Positions 1 through 12,312 of a stretch of 64,000 bases of DNA are shown piece after piece. The notes below the pieces were generated by a model that saw only the letters and a program-made list of their open reading frames with translations, was not told the DNA's origin and searched no databases. The DNA comes from Hemibagrus wyckioides (taxonomy: Eukaryota > Chordata > Actinopteri > Siluriformes > Bagridae). Made by a program: the position numbers and the translations under genes. Within the stretch, counting starts at the first letter, position 1. The number at the start of each line of letters is the position of its first letter. The DNA lies in NCBI RefSeq assembly GCF_019097595.1, contig NC_080715.1, forward strand, positions 29,595,355 to 29,659,354, read 5' to 3'.

Positions 1-2221
1 TCAACAATAATGACCAAGAAAAAGGTCTTTGCTATTCTTTTCCAGTCTAGTGAATATCATGCTTCAAAAAGTTTCATCTTTAAAAAGTTTATTTCTCCAG
101 TACACGCATACAAGAACCAATCAGATCTTCAAGATTCTGAAGCTTTTGGCCTCAAACTTGTACAAACAGCGTGAGACCACTAACTCAAATTTGACCTACT
201 TCACCATTTTCCTGGACTCCTAAGTGCTTTTTGAAGAACTTGTTCCAAACATAGTCCCATTTTTACTGTTATAATACACTTCTGAGAAAGGTTTCCACCA
301 GATTTTGTGTTCATTCATCTAAAAGAGAATTTTGTGCTTTCAAATTTTTGGCTACAGTTTAGAAAAGGCCCAGAAAATGGGTGTGATGGTCAGGAGTGCA
401 CAAACTTTTGTTCTGTATTGTGGATCTCATCAGTAGTAATAGAAATATCCAGATCAATCTGGAAATGTCTTGCGTGAGCCGAGGTCAGATCTCCAGACAG
501 ACACTAAAATCAGATGCTTATCCAATCTACTGTATTAAAGGCAGATAGAGATCAAAAGTAGAACATAAAAGAAGCACAACAAGGAACTGGAAGCTGCAGA
601 CAAACAAAGGTTATATTGACACACAGGATAATGAGATGTGCTGAGACAATTATTTAGGGATCAGTATGAATAATGAACAGTGCCAGTGACATAAATGATT
701 ACTGGAGTAGTACATAATCAGTGTGTCTGGAAAACAAGTGCCACCTACTCACAATGTATTCAGAAGGAAGTTAGGCATCCAGCCATATCCGAATTGAACG
801 TTCTGACATTCCTACAAAGCTGCAACCGCCAGTATGGGGGAAAAACTGGTTTTATTGGTTTCCTGGCTGGTCTGATTCTAGAAGATTTCCCTTTAATCTC
901 CACTGTAATTGCTGTATTCTGTCACCTCTAACAAACCCTTTAGGACTTCGCAAATGTCATGCCGTATCGCTGCATTCGTACCCACTTCTTTTTATCTTTG
1001 TTTGTGACATACCTGAAATTTCCATGTGCATGTGGTATATTATACTAATAAAAATAAACCTAATAGTCATGCGTAAAACAGTCCTAACGAACCAAAATTA
1101 ATAAAACAGTAGCTGAAAAGGTCAGAGTGGAGATTTATCCAGTTCTTGGCTCATTTCGGTGTTGCCAAATGACATCAGTCAAATAAATATAATAGAGAAA
1201 TCTCTTATCTTTACATTGCAGACTTTACTCATTAATCACCTACATTTGTTGTATATGTGTCTGTCATTTTTTTCCAAGCAAGATATTGAGCTGGTAAACA
1301 AGTACTCTGTAAATCCCTGGATGTGTCGGGATGATTTGTTAAATGTTAATTGGCACTTCTCTCTCATATCTCAGTTGTTGTGTCAAAGAAATCAATAACT
1401 CAAGTAAGATGTTGAGTAAAATATGTGTGGAGCTGGAAAGAAGCTCACTGTTTATTCTGACACTTGAGATATTTTCTCTAGAAGCCTTTTCGGAAATTCG
1501 GTTATAGCGAAGCAATGTAGAATTCTCACATCTGATTGGTTAGGAGGTGTTGATATTCTTTAACAGCAGCTCTGACTGTAGTTCAGGTTGATATTTATAT
1601 TTATATTTGCGTGGGCACATCACCTTGATGTGGATTCTTTAACTTTAACAGCACATTTTAGGTACACTGAAAAAAATGTATTGAATTAAATTAAAATGTG
1701 AGTGAGTGACATTAATATAATCCATTTTTTGTACTTATATCATGATTTGATTTGTATATTTAAATTCCTGAATAAAAGTGAACACCAAGCTCACACCTGA
1801 GCAGAACCAACATCGCTCTCTTTTGTATGAGACGCATTTCCACTGCAATATTCTATCATAAATGTAGCACTATAGTTATACTGTAATTCCCATCAGTGCC
1901 AATTTTCTTGTCAGATTTTACTGGCTAGCTGGTTTTAAGTTCATTCTTTGTAAACTAAACACGTTCACTCTACATCATTCAATCTATTCATTAAGTAATG
2001 TTTTAAAATTGTGCAATGAAATCACGTTTTGGTGAGAAATATTATATAGTTATGTTACGGTGGCCGAGACGCGCAAAACAAACTAACAAATCCAAATCAC
2101 AAAGAAATAATTCCATACCTATCTTTCCCAGTTTATTTAAATTGTTGTTGTGTTTTTGTATTTGTTATTTTGTTTCTGGACTTGTTATTGTGTTTTCTGA
2201 TTTGTTATTTTGTTTTCGGAT

Positions 2222-2385
2222 TTCAAACCCTTGTTTTGTTTGTTTTCAAATCCTTTTATCTGTTTGTAAACCCTTGTTTTGTCTGTTTTCAAACCCTTGT
2301 TTTGTCTGTTTGTAAACCTTTGTTTTTTCTCTTTGTAAACCCTTGTTTTGTCTGTTTTCAAACCGGTGCTTTGTCTGTTTGTTGT
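2222..2385. repeat. 23-bp minisatellite, array 1
   Basis: About seven imperfect tandem copies of a T-rich unit built on CCTTGTTTTGTCTGTTTGTA plus AAC, with variants ending TTTTCAAAC. A degenerate lead-in of TTGTTATTTTGTTTTCGGA-type units starts near 2140. The same unit recurs at 3484-3611. Confidence 0.85.
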
Positions 2386-3483
2386 TTTCTATTGCACTTC
2401 TCAGCCACCATATTATGTAGTACATAAGGTATTTTCTTAAATCTAACTGACCACATCATTCTTTTTTTATTACCCTTACCCAGTTATGACTGAAAGGTTT
2501 CAGGTTTTTCCAATAGTGCCAGGTGAGAAAAAAGTTGTCTCACGTATCATCTCAGTGAAACCAGACGGTCAATATTCTCTAGAGGTGTCAATATTGTAGT
2601 CGTTTTTTTTTTTTTTTAATTTTTGATGTTCTTTTTTTCTTTTGAGAAATAAAGAGCTTTTTCCAAAAATTATTTTCTCATTTTGGAAAAAAAAGATTCC
2701 TCCAAGCCCTCCAGTGTAAAATTTGAATTAATTTGTAGAATCTTATACAATAGATCATTTTATTTCCTTCTCCTGAACAGCAGACTTTCTCTAACACTGG
2801 ATTTGATTGTATCTCTGTTGAAATATCAGTGCAGGAATGTTCAGTCCAGTCAGAACGTAATATTAAGGTACTGGGAAACATGCAGTGAGGCAGGTATGAA
2901 CTGAGGGAGAATATCAAAACAGTCAGCGTGGGCGAACTGAGCAATACTCATTGCTGCAAGTCCTCCCTGAATATCAAAGCTCCTCAGCTAAGATCCTGCC
3001 TCCATCTCACAACAAAAGCTGAAAAAACAGGAACGTCATCTGTGCTGAATTGAGACATAAGTTATATAATGAATGATATACAGGGTTTTCCTCTAATCTC
3101 CTGATATGGAAATAATAATTAATCGGCTCACATGATCCAAAGAATAAGAACTAGCATAAATAGAGATTCTTCGGTTAAAGAGAAAAGTATCTGTGTAGAG
3201 ACTGTGAGGCAAATCCAAAGAGTGGAGTGATAAGTAAACTGAGAAAGATTGATCCAGATCCTGAACAGCACCAGCATGTCAGATAAACACTGTGTTCTCA
3301 TGCTGGAACTGATGCTGCAGCTTTCAAGGCCTTTGTCTGTTTTCTCAGTCACACTGTGATGTTAATCATAAAAAAGCTGTCACGGTTAATGAGGGGTGGC
3401 ATTTCAACTCCACATGACTTGAGCTGATGACTTCATGCTGTTTGTATGCTGGTCATCTGGAGGTTTCTGGGCTTATATTGCCT

Positions 3484-3611
3484 TTTTTTGTCTGTTTCTA
3501 AACCCTTGTTTTGTCTGTTTCTAAACCATTGTTTTGTTTGTTTTCAATCCCTTGTGTTTGTCTGTTTGTAAACCCTTGTTTTGTCAATTTGTAAACCCTT
3601 GTTTCAACACC
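3484..3611. repeat. 23-bp minisatellite, array 2
   Basis: About five copies of the same CCTTGTTTTGTCTGTTTGTA-type unit as the array at 2222-2385, in the same orientation, about 1.1 kb further on and about 250 bp before the first visible exon. Confidence 0.85.
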
Positions 3612-3861
3612 TTGTTTTAAGCCTTGCTTTTCACCCAGAAATTAATGCATTTGCTTCTGGTCTATTTTATCTGTGTTATCTTAGTTAAAATATTTCCATG
3701 TAGCACACAGTGGATGCATATCTATTAAAAAAAAATCTAGACTATGAGTAAATGTCTTTTTTTTTGGACCCTCAAACAGTTTTCATGTTCACTTGATAAC
3801 AACTGCTTTTTTGATTTCTGCCTGGCTAGTTGTTCGAACAGTTCTTCTTTCTCATTCACAG

Positions 3862-3972
3862 ATAGCTGCGATGGATCACTGGCATCCGGACTGCCTGCGG
3901 CTTCTTTCCGGAGTTCTTCGCATTTCTCAGAAAGTCGGGCTGCTAACTTTGCTAAGCTGAACAGAAGAGACG
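3862..3972 (+). CDS. cntnap5: CNTNAP5-like exon 2: start of the F5/8C (discoidin) domain
   Basis: A 111-nt internal exon. The acceptor reads TTCTCATTCACAG before 3862 and the donor is G|GTTAGT at 3973. It enters in phase 1 (first two bases finish a split codon) and leaves with one base of the next codon. The frame reads SCDGSLASGLPAASF, then SSHFSESRAANFAKLNRRDG. The first cysteine is the one that in this family pairs with the cysteine closing the discoidin domain in exon 4. The KLNRRDG end flows into GGGWSP of the next exon, just as NRREGAGGWSP does in mammalian CNTNAP5 as I remember it. This domain is an extracellular binding module. No frame damage is seen. Confidence 0.88.
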
Positions 3973-4308
3973 GTTAGTATGTTTAACGCCTCTGTCCATA
4001 TCATATTATTTTTATTTGTTACTGAATCACACTCAGTCAAGACACTACACCGAAAAAATATATATACATTTGGTCAAATTTAAGGATACATATTACATAG
4101 TTTACACAAAAATATCACGTTTCTTATTAAAAATGTAATGTCATTGCTTGCACTAAACTTCATTTACACCAGTTTGTAATTGCTAGATTGAATTATGATT
4201 TGATGTGTTTGACAAGTGCTAGCAAGACCAGCAACCATGTCACATTGAAAAATTCTTTATTAATAATAATTATTAGAGAAGGAGAAGCCTTTATCTGTTA
4301 TATTACAG

Positions 4309-4475
4309 CACAGTGAAATTAGGAAGTTGGGGTCAGAGCAGAGGGTCAGCCATGATTCAGCACCCCTGGGGCAGGAAGGGTTAAGGTTCTTGCTCAAGGG
4401 CCCAACAGTGACAGCTTGACCATACTGGGGCATAACCCCTGACCTTCTGATCAACAACTCTGAGCTTTAACCATT
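4309..4475 (-). repeat. tRNA-derived SINE, antisense copy
   Basis: Read on the minus strand it runs from a degenerate tRNA-like head through a B-box-like GGTCAGGGGTTATGCCCCAG to the family signature GGGCCCTTGAGCAAGAACCTTAACCCTTCC and GGCTGACCCTCTGCTCTGACCCC (split here for length). The same signature is seen at 36602-37135, 46577-46757 and 54605-54815. Confidence 0.75.
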
Positions 4476-6029
4476 TCAACTTAAAGAGAATGAAAATAAA
4501 TAAATAAATAAATAAAGAATTAATGAATAAAATTAATTAATTAAAACAAAAAGAAAATGAAAAAGAACCCTGAATATACAAATAGGCTATAGAAAATATA
4601 TATAAAAAAAAAATCATTAAAATTTAATTCATCCAATCCACCATTTTTATATTGATACTTATTCTGTATTTTATTTATTTATTTTTTTTAATGTTAAAAA
4701 AATCCAAAAATAAAACATCTATCAGAAAATTATTCTATATAATTATAAATTATTCTTATAAATATCAGTGGTATACAAATTAGTTTTTCAACAACAGAGA
4801 TGTCGTAAACGAATACAATAAAATGATCGTCTTCTTTCTAGTAAGAATAAACTTGAGTACGCTGTTTGAAAGAATTAATTATATAATCATAATTATTATA
4901 ATCATTGCAACTTGAAGGACATGATACATGACTCACTCCAGAAAGAAAAGACAAGCCCTATTTTTTTGACATCCAGTATAATATCGAAAATATTGCAGTG
5001 TCTCAAGTACAGGATCGATGTATGCAGTTGATATTTCTTTACTTGAGTCATTTAATACTTAGACAGCAGTTTTATTGCAAAGAAAGAAGAGTAATAGGAG
5101 GATCAGCCACGACAGCAGCGGATTCGGCTCCATGATTAAAATGTCTCCGACATGCCGGAGTACAGCAGGTTCTGTTTGCCACTTGTCAGTAGTGACACGA
5201 CACCAGAAAGAATAAACAGCCTGTTCACGTTGTTCTACACTTGACATTCAGCTTAAAATAATCAGGACAACTGTTTGGCACTGTTTGCTTTGGCAAACAT
5301 GATTCATCATGTGAAGCACTGGCTTGCTGGTTAAGGCTGGAAGACTTCCCTCTCATCGTCCCAAGACAAACAGGAAGTCTGTTAGCTATGTTAGCTGAAC
5401 CGTGACACATTATTGTCTATAATGTCTATTGCTAATGCTTTTGGTTTTTTTTAGAAACATCTTAATGATGCTTTGTGTTGTGCAGCTTTAAAAAAAAAGG
5501 CAACACTAGCAACATGATGCTAAATTTACAGCTGCAACATTTACAGTCACATCTGTCACTGTCACCACAACACAGACACTCAGGATTCCTTTACCATATG
5601 TCGCATCAGCGGCCCTTATTCATCAAAGTTGTGAAATTCACCAATTCTGTGTCTGTCACAACCATGCTGTTTCTGTCCTGTTTCTCCCGTCGCGTTCTCC
5701 ACCCGTCTGTCACCTTTTGTAGTATATTTCCCGCTATACTTACATCACTTATTTTCTCTCCCTTCGTGTAGACTTTCCAGCTGTTTGCTCGTCCCTACAG
5801 TGTTACAATGTATGCACATCTTTGTAGTCATCCCCTTATTTCCATCATGAATGAATTGCCTGGATTTTGTCCATCTTTTCAGGATTTTCTAACTTGTCTG
5901 ACTAGATATTGAGTCCTGCTTCAAAATGAATATAAATCCCCTGATAAAGGTTGAGGTTCTTCTAACCAAAGCAGGTTATAGTAATTATTTTTACAGACAT
6001 GATAATATTACAGATTTTTTCATGTCTCA

Positions 6030-6200
6030 GTAACTGCTTTATTGGATCTGTAGCCTATTCCAAGTCTGAGGGGGAGAATTCAACCTGCATGGGATGCTAT
6101 GTCGTTCACAGGGCACCACACACACACAGAACCTGCCGGAAACTCATATTGACACAGAGAACATATGAAACACCACACAGATCCAGAACCCTGTAGCTGT
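6030..6200. repeat. Decayed dispersed fish repeat
   Basis: Contains degraded landmarks of a common teleost repeat: AACTGCTTTATTGGATCTG, GGGATGCTATGTCGTTCACA, GGGCACCACACACACACAG and GAACATATGAAACACCACAC. It is related in style to the copies at 6610-7090 and 62670-63060. No intact ends are visible. Confidence 0.55.
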
Positions 6201-6609
6201 GAGGCCTCCATGCTGCTGTAATATAGATGTACACCATAACATAATATAATATGATGGTTTTCATGTACTCTATTACACATGTATCTTCAGTGATTGTAGC
6301 TGATTGCATGAAGATGTTTTAGGGCCTTTGCTGTCCCCCACAAATTAGTTTTTTCCATTGAAAATGAAAGTGTTAGGCAAAATCAGTTCACACATTTCTT
6401 TCGATTTCCTAAGTTGTGAAACCTGCGTGAACTTCCAAGTATGAAAAGTCTGTGCATTCCAAATTTTGATGCACTGAATGTTTTCTGTTTGCAAATATTT
6501 GTATAAATACCCAGCAATTCTCATGTCTCATTATTTATATTGACTTAAATTAAAAACTACAAATCATCTCATCAGTATCTCTCATAATGTTATTTTTCAA
6601 GCTGCTATG

Positions 6610-7090
6610 ACATCCATTCATCCGTTAATGCATCCCTCCTCCATCCATCCATCCAACAATACATCCAACCATCCATCCATCAATCCATCCAACAATACGT
6701 CCAACCATCCATCCATAGATCAGTGCTTCCAACAATCCATCCATCCATCCATCCATCCATCCTTCCATCAATTTATCTATCTATAAATCCATCCATGCAT
6801 CCACTTTCTGTATTACTTATCCTACACAGGGTTGCAGGGGACTTGTGGCACAAAGCAGGGGACACCCTGGGTGGGGTACCAGTCCATAACAGGGTACAAT
6901 CACACACACTACAGATAATTTACAGACGCCAATCAACCTGTAATGTATGTATTTTGACTGGGGAGAAAACCATGGTACCCAGAGAGAGAACATGCAAACT
7001 CTACACACACAGAGTGGAGACTGGATTCAAACCCTTGACCCTGAATGTGGAAGGCAAACTTGCTAACTACTAAGCTGTTACATGCTCTCT
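6610..7090. repeat. (CATC)n plus dispersed fish repeat
   Basis: A CATC-rich tetranucleotide tract (about 6610-6800) is followed by a dispersed repeat with landmarks CTTATCCTACACAGGGTTGC, GACACCCTGGGTGGGGTACC, GAGAACATGCAAACTCTACA and a tail resembling a reversed tRNA head (GCTAACTACTAAGCTGTTAC). The opposite-strand relative lies at 62670-63060, also ending in a GGAT/CATC tract. Confidence 0.7.
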
Positions 7091-7629
7091 ACATCTCTAC
7101 ATCTGCTTAAATTATAGCTCTATAACTGATATGCACAGGATGGTTTAATTCCATTCTGTTTGATGTAAATGATGTACAAATGCTGGTTAAATTATGGTCT
7201 GTTTCATGTGTGTCTTATGTAGTATGTGATGTGTAAATGAAGGACAGGTTGGTACGCTCCCTGTTTCCACACCACTGAAGCTGATTCATTGCTTGAACTC
7301 AAATCAGTGGTAATTTTATACAACTGTTATATAATTCATATGTAAAACAGACCGTCTGTGATTCCCAGTGTCAAATTCTTTACCTGTTTCAAGGCTCCAC
7401 TTTAATGAATACTGCACAGATGAAAATGAGACCTCAATGATACAAAAATATTCAAAAAAAGTTGCCAATCCATCTGTCTCTCTTATAACAATCTGCCATA
7501 TTTGACTATAATAATATTTTTATTGGGCTCTTTTTTATGTCCCTTTTTCTACCCAGGAAATCGATTAAAGACAAGTCCTTCACCCACAGTGGATTTAAGG
7601 AGAAAAAAAACAAAACAAAATCACACCTT

Positions 7630-7900
7630 CCGGTTTCCCTCGGTCCTCAACTGAGTAATTACTCTGGCTGCAGTGTCCAAGCTATTTTCAGCCTCCGCCA
7701 GCCTCCGCTGTGTGTGAGCGCCTTGCAAACAGAACACTTTCCCTCCCCGAGGGAGGCGAGGAGGCTGTGTAAATGTTACTCCCTGCGTGCCGGAGATCTC
7801 CGGCGTGATATTCATCTCATCTCCTCCTATAGTATTGACTCTCAGCCTGCAGCAGCTAAGTAATGAACCATTCTGGTGTGTTCCTTCACACTTGACAGGG
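7630..7900. other. GC-richer intronic block, possible conserved non-coding element
   Basis: About 270 bp that is clearly less AT-rich than its surroundings, without repeat landmarks, containing GCCTCCGCCAGCCTCCGC and a short palindrome-like CCGGAGATCTCCGG near 7792. Open frames cross it on both strands but none resembles a known protein. Conservation is only a guess. Confidence 0.3.
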
Positions 7901-8368
7901 CAGGAGGGCATCGTTTTAGAAAGATGTACTAACTTAGCCTATAATGCTGTGTATACTATTTTGTCCCAATGCCTATGATCAAGCATTTAACATAAAGGAT
8001 CGAAGCAGTGCAGTTTTTTTATTCACTGATATCCATGACCAAAATTCATAGAAAAAAGAAACAGGAAGTGGGGGTGGATTCTCCTGTCTGTACGTGGTAA
8101 GCACACAGTGGTTTTTTTTTTTTAACCATCTGTCCCTCATTTATTATGAGTAAGCTCCTCAAACAGGATTGTCTGTCCCAACCGTCCCTTGATGACGTTG
8201 TGCTATTCTAGGATGAACTGCGGAGGCCTGGCCAATCAGCCAATTCCTGAGAGTCTCCTCTAAGAGTCCCCCTTCAACATTCTGCTTACCGCAGTTCCTA
8301 TTTTATTGCATTCTTGCACACACTCCAACTAAAACTTAGCAGTTCCCATCCCATTCAAAATGTAAAAG

Positions 8369-8370
<2 letters not shown>

Positions 8371-8429
<59 letters not shown>
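8371..8429. repeat. (AT)n microsatellite
   Basis: About 29 uninterrupted AT dinucleotides. Confidence 0.97.
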
Positions 8430-8435
<6 letters not shown>

Positions 8436-8728
8436 CTGCCTACACAGGATGTATTGGATGGCAGGAATTGCATGGTTGAATTTTTGAAGGCAGAGAACAA
8501 TGATTGTGGGAAAGCGTGGCACAGCCGGAGAGAAGGATAGAGCAGTTTGTGTGTAAATAGAAGTTATTTGGAATTGTTTGGAAGCAAAAATGAACTGTCT
8601 TGCTAGAAACATTGACAAAGTATTCATTATTTTAGCTCTGATTGTTGGCTTAAAAGTATAGTTTATTCATGGAAACCTGTGTAGTTATTGGAGAATTGCT
8701 TTCATTGCTTGCATTTGAAATTGCATAT

Positions 8729-8770
8729 TGTAACAGTACATAGTGCATTCGATTCAGTAACTACTGCATA
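8729..8770. repeat. 21-bp minisatellite, left remnant
   Basis: Two units of the type TGCATTCGATTCAGTAACTA directly before the Tc1 element at 8771. They are the same unit as the large array that resumes at 10016, so the transposon split the array. Confidence 0.85.
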
Positions 8771-10015
8771 CACTATATTGCCAAAAGTATTTGCTCACCT
8801 GCCTTGACTCGCATATGAACTTAAGTGACATCCCATTCCTAATCCATAGGGTTCAATATGACGTCAGTCCACCCTTTGCAGCTATAACAGCTTCAACTCT
8901 TCTGGGAAGGCTGTCCACAAGGTTTAGGAGTGTGTTTATGGGAATTTTTGACCATTCTTCCAGAAGTGCATTTGTGAGGTCACACACTGATGTTGGACGA
9001 GAAGGCCTGGCTCTCAGTCTCCGCTCTAATTCATCCCAGAGGTGTTCTATCAGGTTGAGGTCAGGACTGTGCAGGCCAGTCAAGTTCATCCACACCAGAC
9101 TCTGTCATCCATGTCTTTATGGACCTTGCTTTGTGCACTGGTGCACAGTCATGTTGGAAGAGGAAGGGGCCAGCTCCAAACTGTTCCCACAACGTTGGGA
9201 GCATGGAATTGTCCAAAATGTCTTGGTATGCTGAAGCATTCAGAGTTCCTTTCACTGGAACTAAGGGGCCAAGCCCAGCTCCTGAAAAACAACCCCACAC
9301 CATAATCCCCCTCCACCAAACTTTACACTTGGCACAATGCAGTCAGACAAGTACCGTTCTCCTGGCAACCGCCAAACCCAGACTCGTCCATCAAATTGCC
9401 AGATGGAGAAGCGTGATTCATCACTCCAGAGAATGCGCCTCCATTGCTCTAGAGTCCAATGGCGGCGTGCTTTACACCACTGCATCCGACGCTTTGCATT
9501 GCACTTGGTGATGTATGGCTTGGATGCAGCTGCTCGGCCATGGAAACCCATTCCATGAAGCTCTCTGCGCACTGTTCTTGAGCTAATCTGAAGGCCACAT
9601 GAAGTTTGGAGGTCTGTAGCGATTGACTCTGCAGAAAGTTGGCGATCTCTTCGCACTATGTGCCTCAACATCCGCTGACCCCGCTCCGTCAGTTTACGTG
9701 GCCTACCACTTCGTGGCTGAGTTGCTGTCGTTCCCAAACACTTCCACGTTCTTATAATACAGCTGACAGTTGACTGTGGAATATTTAGGAGCGAGGAAAT
9801 TTCACGACTGGATTTGTTGCACAGGTGGCATCCTATCACAGTTCCACGCTGGAATTCACTGAGCTCCTGAGAGCGACCCATTCTTTCACAAATGTTTGTA
9901 AAAACAGTCTGCATGCCTAGGTGCTTGATTTTATACACCTGTGGCCATGGAAGTGATTGGAACACCTGATTCTGATTATTTGGATGGGTGAGCGAATACT
10001 TTTGGCAATATAGTG
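8771..10015 (-). mobile_element. Tc1-like transposon copy 1, inserted in the minisatellite
   Basis: A 1245-bp element with 29-bp inverted ends starting CACTATATTGCCAAAAGTAT; the left end has one mismatch (TTTGCTCACC for TTCGCTCACC). It is flanked by TA on both sides (8769-8770 and 10016-10017), the usual Tc1/mariner target duplication. The transposase lies on the minus strand and is broken. It is closely related to the copies at 16312 and 40205. Confidence 0.95.
8853..9881 (-). pseudogene. Tc1-family transposase, frameshifted
   Basis: The gene starts at ATG 9881 ([18 protein letters not shown]) and keeps the N-terminal helix-turn-helix region, the first catalytic aspartate in [10 protein letters not shown], the second in [10 protein letters not shown], and the glutamate in LNLIEHLWDE. 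Compared with copies 2 and 3 it has a one-base deletion near 9306-9311 (in the GGGGIMVWG region) and a two-base deletion near 9068 (between DWPAQS and PDLN), so the protein falls into three frames. It cannot make a working cut-and-paste transposase. Confidence 0.93.
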
Positions 10016-11170
10016 TATGTTTGAGTACCTTCTGCATTTGTTTTAGGTCCTACTGCATTTGATTCAGTACCTACTGCATTCAATTCAGTGCCTACTGCGT
10101 TTGATTGAGTACCCACTACTGAATTCCTATATTCGATTCAGTACCTTCTATATTTGATTCAGTACCCACTTTATGAGATTTGGTTCCAACTGTATTTGAT
10201 TCAGTACCCAATATTGCGTTCCTACTGCATTTGATTCACTACCTATTGCATTTGTTTCAGTTCCTACTATGTTTGATTTAGTACCTACTGCATTTGTTTC
10301 AGTTTATACTGCATTCGATTCAGTACCTACTGCACTTGTTTCAGTTCCTACTACGTTTGATTTAGTACCTACTGCATTTGTTTCAGTTTATACTGCATTC
10401 GATTCAGTACCTACTGCACTTGTTTCAGTTCCTACTACGTTTGATTTAGTACCTACTGCATTTGTTTCAGTTTATACTGCATTCGATTCAGTACCTACTG
10501 CACTTGTTTCAGTTTATACTGCATTCGATTCAGTACCTACTGCATTTGTTTCAGTTCCTACTGCATTCAATTCAGTGCCTACTGCATTTGATTCACTACC
10601 TACTGCATTTGTTTCAATTCCTACTATGTTTGATTTAGTACCTACTGCATTTGTTTCAGTTCCTACTGCATTCAATTCAGTGCCTACTGCGTTTGATTGA
10701 GTACCCACTACTGAATTCCTATATTCGATTCAGTACCTTCTATATTTGTTTCAGTACCCACTTTATGAGATTTGGTTCCAACTGCATTTGATTCAGTTCC
10801 TACTGCATTCGAATCACTACCTACTGCATTCGATTCACTGCCTACTGCATTTGTTTCAGTTCCTACTACATTTGATTTATTACCTACTTCATTTGAATCT
10901 GTTTCTATTGCATTCAATTCAGTACCTACTGCATTTGAATCTGTTCTTACATTTTCTTACATTAAGTACCCACTAGTGCGTTCCTGCTGCATTTGATTCA
11001 GTACGCACTCCATGTGATTCGGCTCCTACTGCATTTGATTCAGTACCTACTGCATTCAATTTAGTTATTACTGCATTAGATTCAGTACCTGCTCATTTCA
11101 TTTCAGTACCTACTACATTTGAATCAGTACCTACTGCATTGGATTCAGTAACTACTGCTCAGCTGTTGAT
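10016..11170. repeat. 21-bp minisatellite, main array
   Basis: More than 50 imperfect tandem units of 21 bp, consensus core CCTACTGCATTTGATTCAG. Since 21 is a multiple of three, the array stays open in more than one frame: + strand reads heptads such as VPTAFDS, minus strand reads VGTESNA. Between about 10277 and 10520 the units form an 84-bp higher-order repeat of four variants, repeated about three times. A stretch of about 120 bp at 10083-10205 reappears at 10675-10797. No start context, splice sites or composition argue for a real gene. Confidence 0.92.
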
Positions 11171-11782
11171 ACTGTACATACTGATCAGTATATGTTTGAG
11201 GTATGAATGCAATCCAGTCATACTTCACCCAACATGATGGTGTTGGCCATGTGACCTTTTTCCCCAATATTTAAACAGTTTTATTCTTGTCCTGTGTCTT
11301 AACCTCCAAGCTTAATTTGAAACCAAGAATGGTTTAACCACAAAGAACAAAGTTTAAAACCGAAAGCACTTACACAAGAACTGCCTTCTGTTATTTTTGA
11401 TTCTGACAGCTCTTCTGCACCAGTCCAGATGCATTATGGGCTAGCACAGTTTGCATTAGTTCCATACTGCAGAATCTCAGAGAAAGCAGCAGGTCATCCG
11501 AGTTTATCTCGCCTACAGTTTAATGAATACTGAGAATTTGGACAAATCACTCCTTTGATGAACTGATTTTCACCTCTGTGTCGTAGTGAAGTAGGGATAT
11601 TTTCAGCATCAACTAACTGCCTTCATTTTCAAACAAAGCCTTAGTTGATTGGGTTGAAGGTTCTTCAGTGTCGTGGCCTTACTGGAATCGCTCCAGTAGA
11701 TTTCCAACTTAATTATGAACTAAAGTCTTTTTCTTCTTGTAACACTTAACATTTCTTTTTCTTCCAAGTTTCATTGTTTGGT

Positions 11783-12165
11783 TCACTGTATGGCCAAATG
11801 TACACACCTGAACAACACACCAATATGTCTTCCTTCCCGAAATAGTTGTATGCTGTAGCATTATAATTAACCTTCACTGGAACTACAAACCTGTTTCAGC
11901 ATGACAAGTTTCCTGTGCACAAAGCAAAGCAAGTCCTTATGAAGATATGATGTGTTAAATTTGGAGTGGAAGAACTTGAGTGTCCTGCACAGAGCCCTGA
12001 CCTTAACTGCATTGAACACCTTTGGGATGAACTGTAACACTAACTACAGACCTGCCTTTTACCGGACCTCACCAATGCTCTTGTGGCCAAAATCTAGCGG
12101 GAAGTCTTCCCAGAAAAGTGGAGGTTATTTTAACACCAAAGTTAAAATTGTTCAACAATCACATA
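11783..12165 (+). mobile_element. Tc1-like relic with internal deletion
   Basis: Starts CACTGTATGGCCAAATGTAC, a decayed form of the CACTATATGGCCAAAAGTATG end also seen at 36399. It then jumps to the 3' half of a transposase: [32 protein letters not shown]. Stops and frameshifts are present. It ends close to exon 3 (about 150 bp away), and no clean right end is visible. Confidence 0.75.
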
Positions 12166-12312
12166 CGCCCACAAAATTTTGCCCATTTTGGTTATTGTAA
12201 CACTATGGCAATTGAAAACACTCACAAGCACAGTCACTATTTCATGAAAGTTGTTATATTTATTATTATATTTATAGCAGTTATTATATTTCTCTCAAAT
12301 TTGCCCTGTCAG

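Larger units (their letters stand above)
1..3861. other. Sequence upstream of the first visible exon (probably 3' part of intron 1)
   Basis: No exon with a signal peptide could be recognised here. CNTNAP genes usually have a very long first intron, so this is most likely intron 1. It is AT-rich single-copy-looking DNA apart from two short arrays of a 23-bp minisatellite (2222-2385 and 3484-3611) and poly-T tracts near 2600. Short open frames are present but show no family resemblance. Confidence 0.6.
3973..12312 (+). other. Intron 2 (about 8.3 kb)
   Basis: Runs from GTTAGT at 3973 to CCCTGTCAG before 12313. It holds an antisense SINE (4309-4475), AT-rich DNA (4490-4900), two decayed fish repeats (6030-6200, 6610-7090), a GC-richer block at 7630-7900 that may be conserved, an (AT)n tract, a 21-bp minisatellite split by a Tc1 element (8729-11170), and a Tc1-like relic (11783-12165). 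I see nothing recognisable at 4900-6000, 7100-7600 or 11170-11780. Confidence 0.8.

Noticed and set aside
1..3861. Signal-peptide exon 1
   Set aside because: No ATG-led hydrophobic frame with a phase-1 donor and CNTNAP-like sequence is visible; intron 1 is usually very long in this family.
10269..10996. Long heptad open frames on both strands of the 21-bp array
   Set aside because: They follow from a tandem unit that is a multiple of three and rarely contains stops; no start context, splice sites or protein family resemblance.
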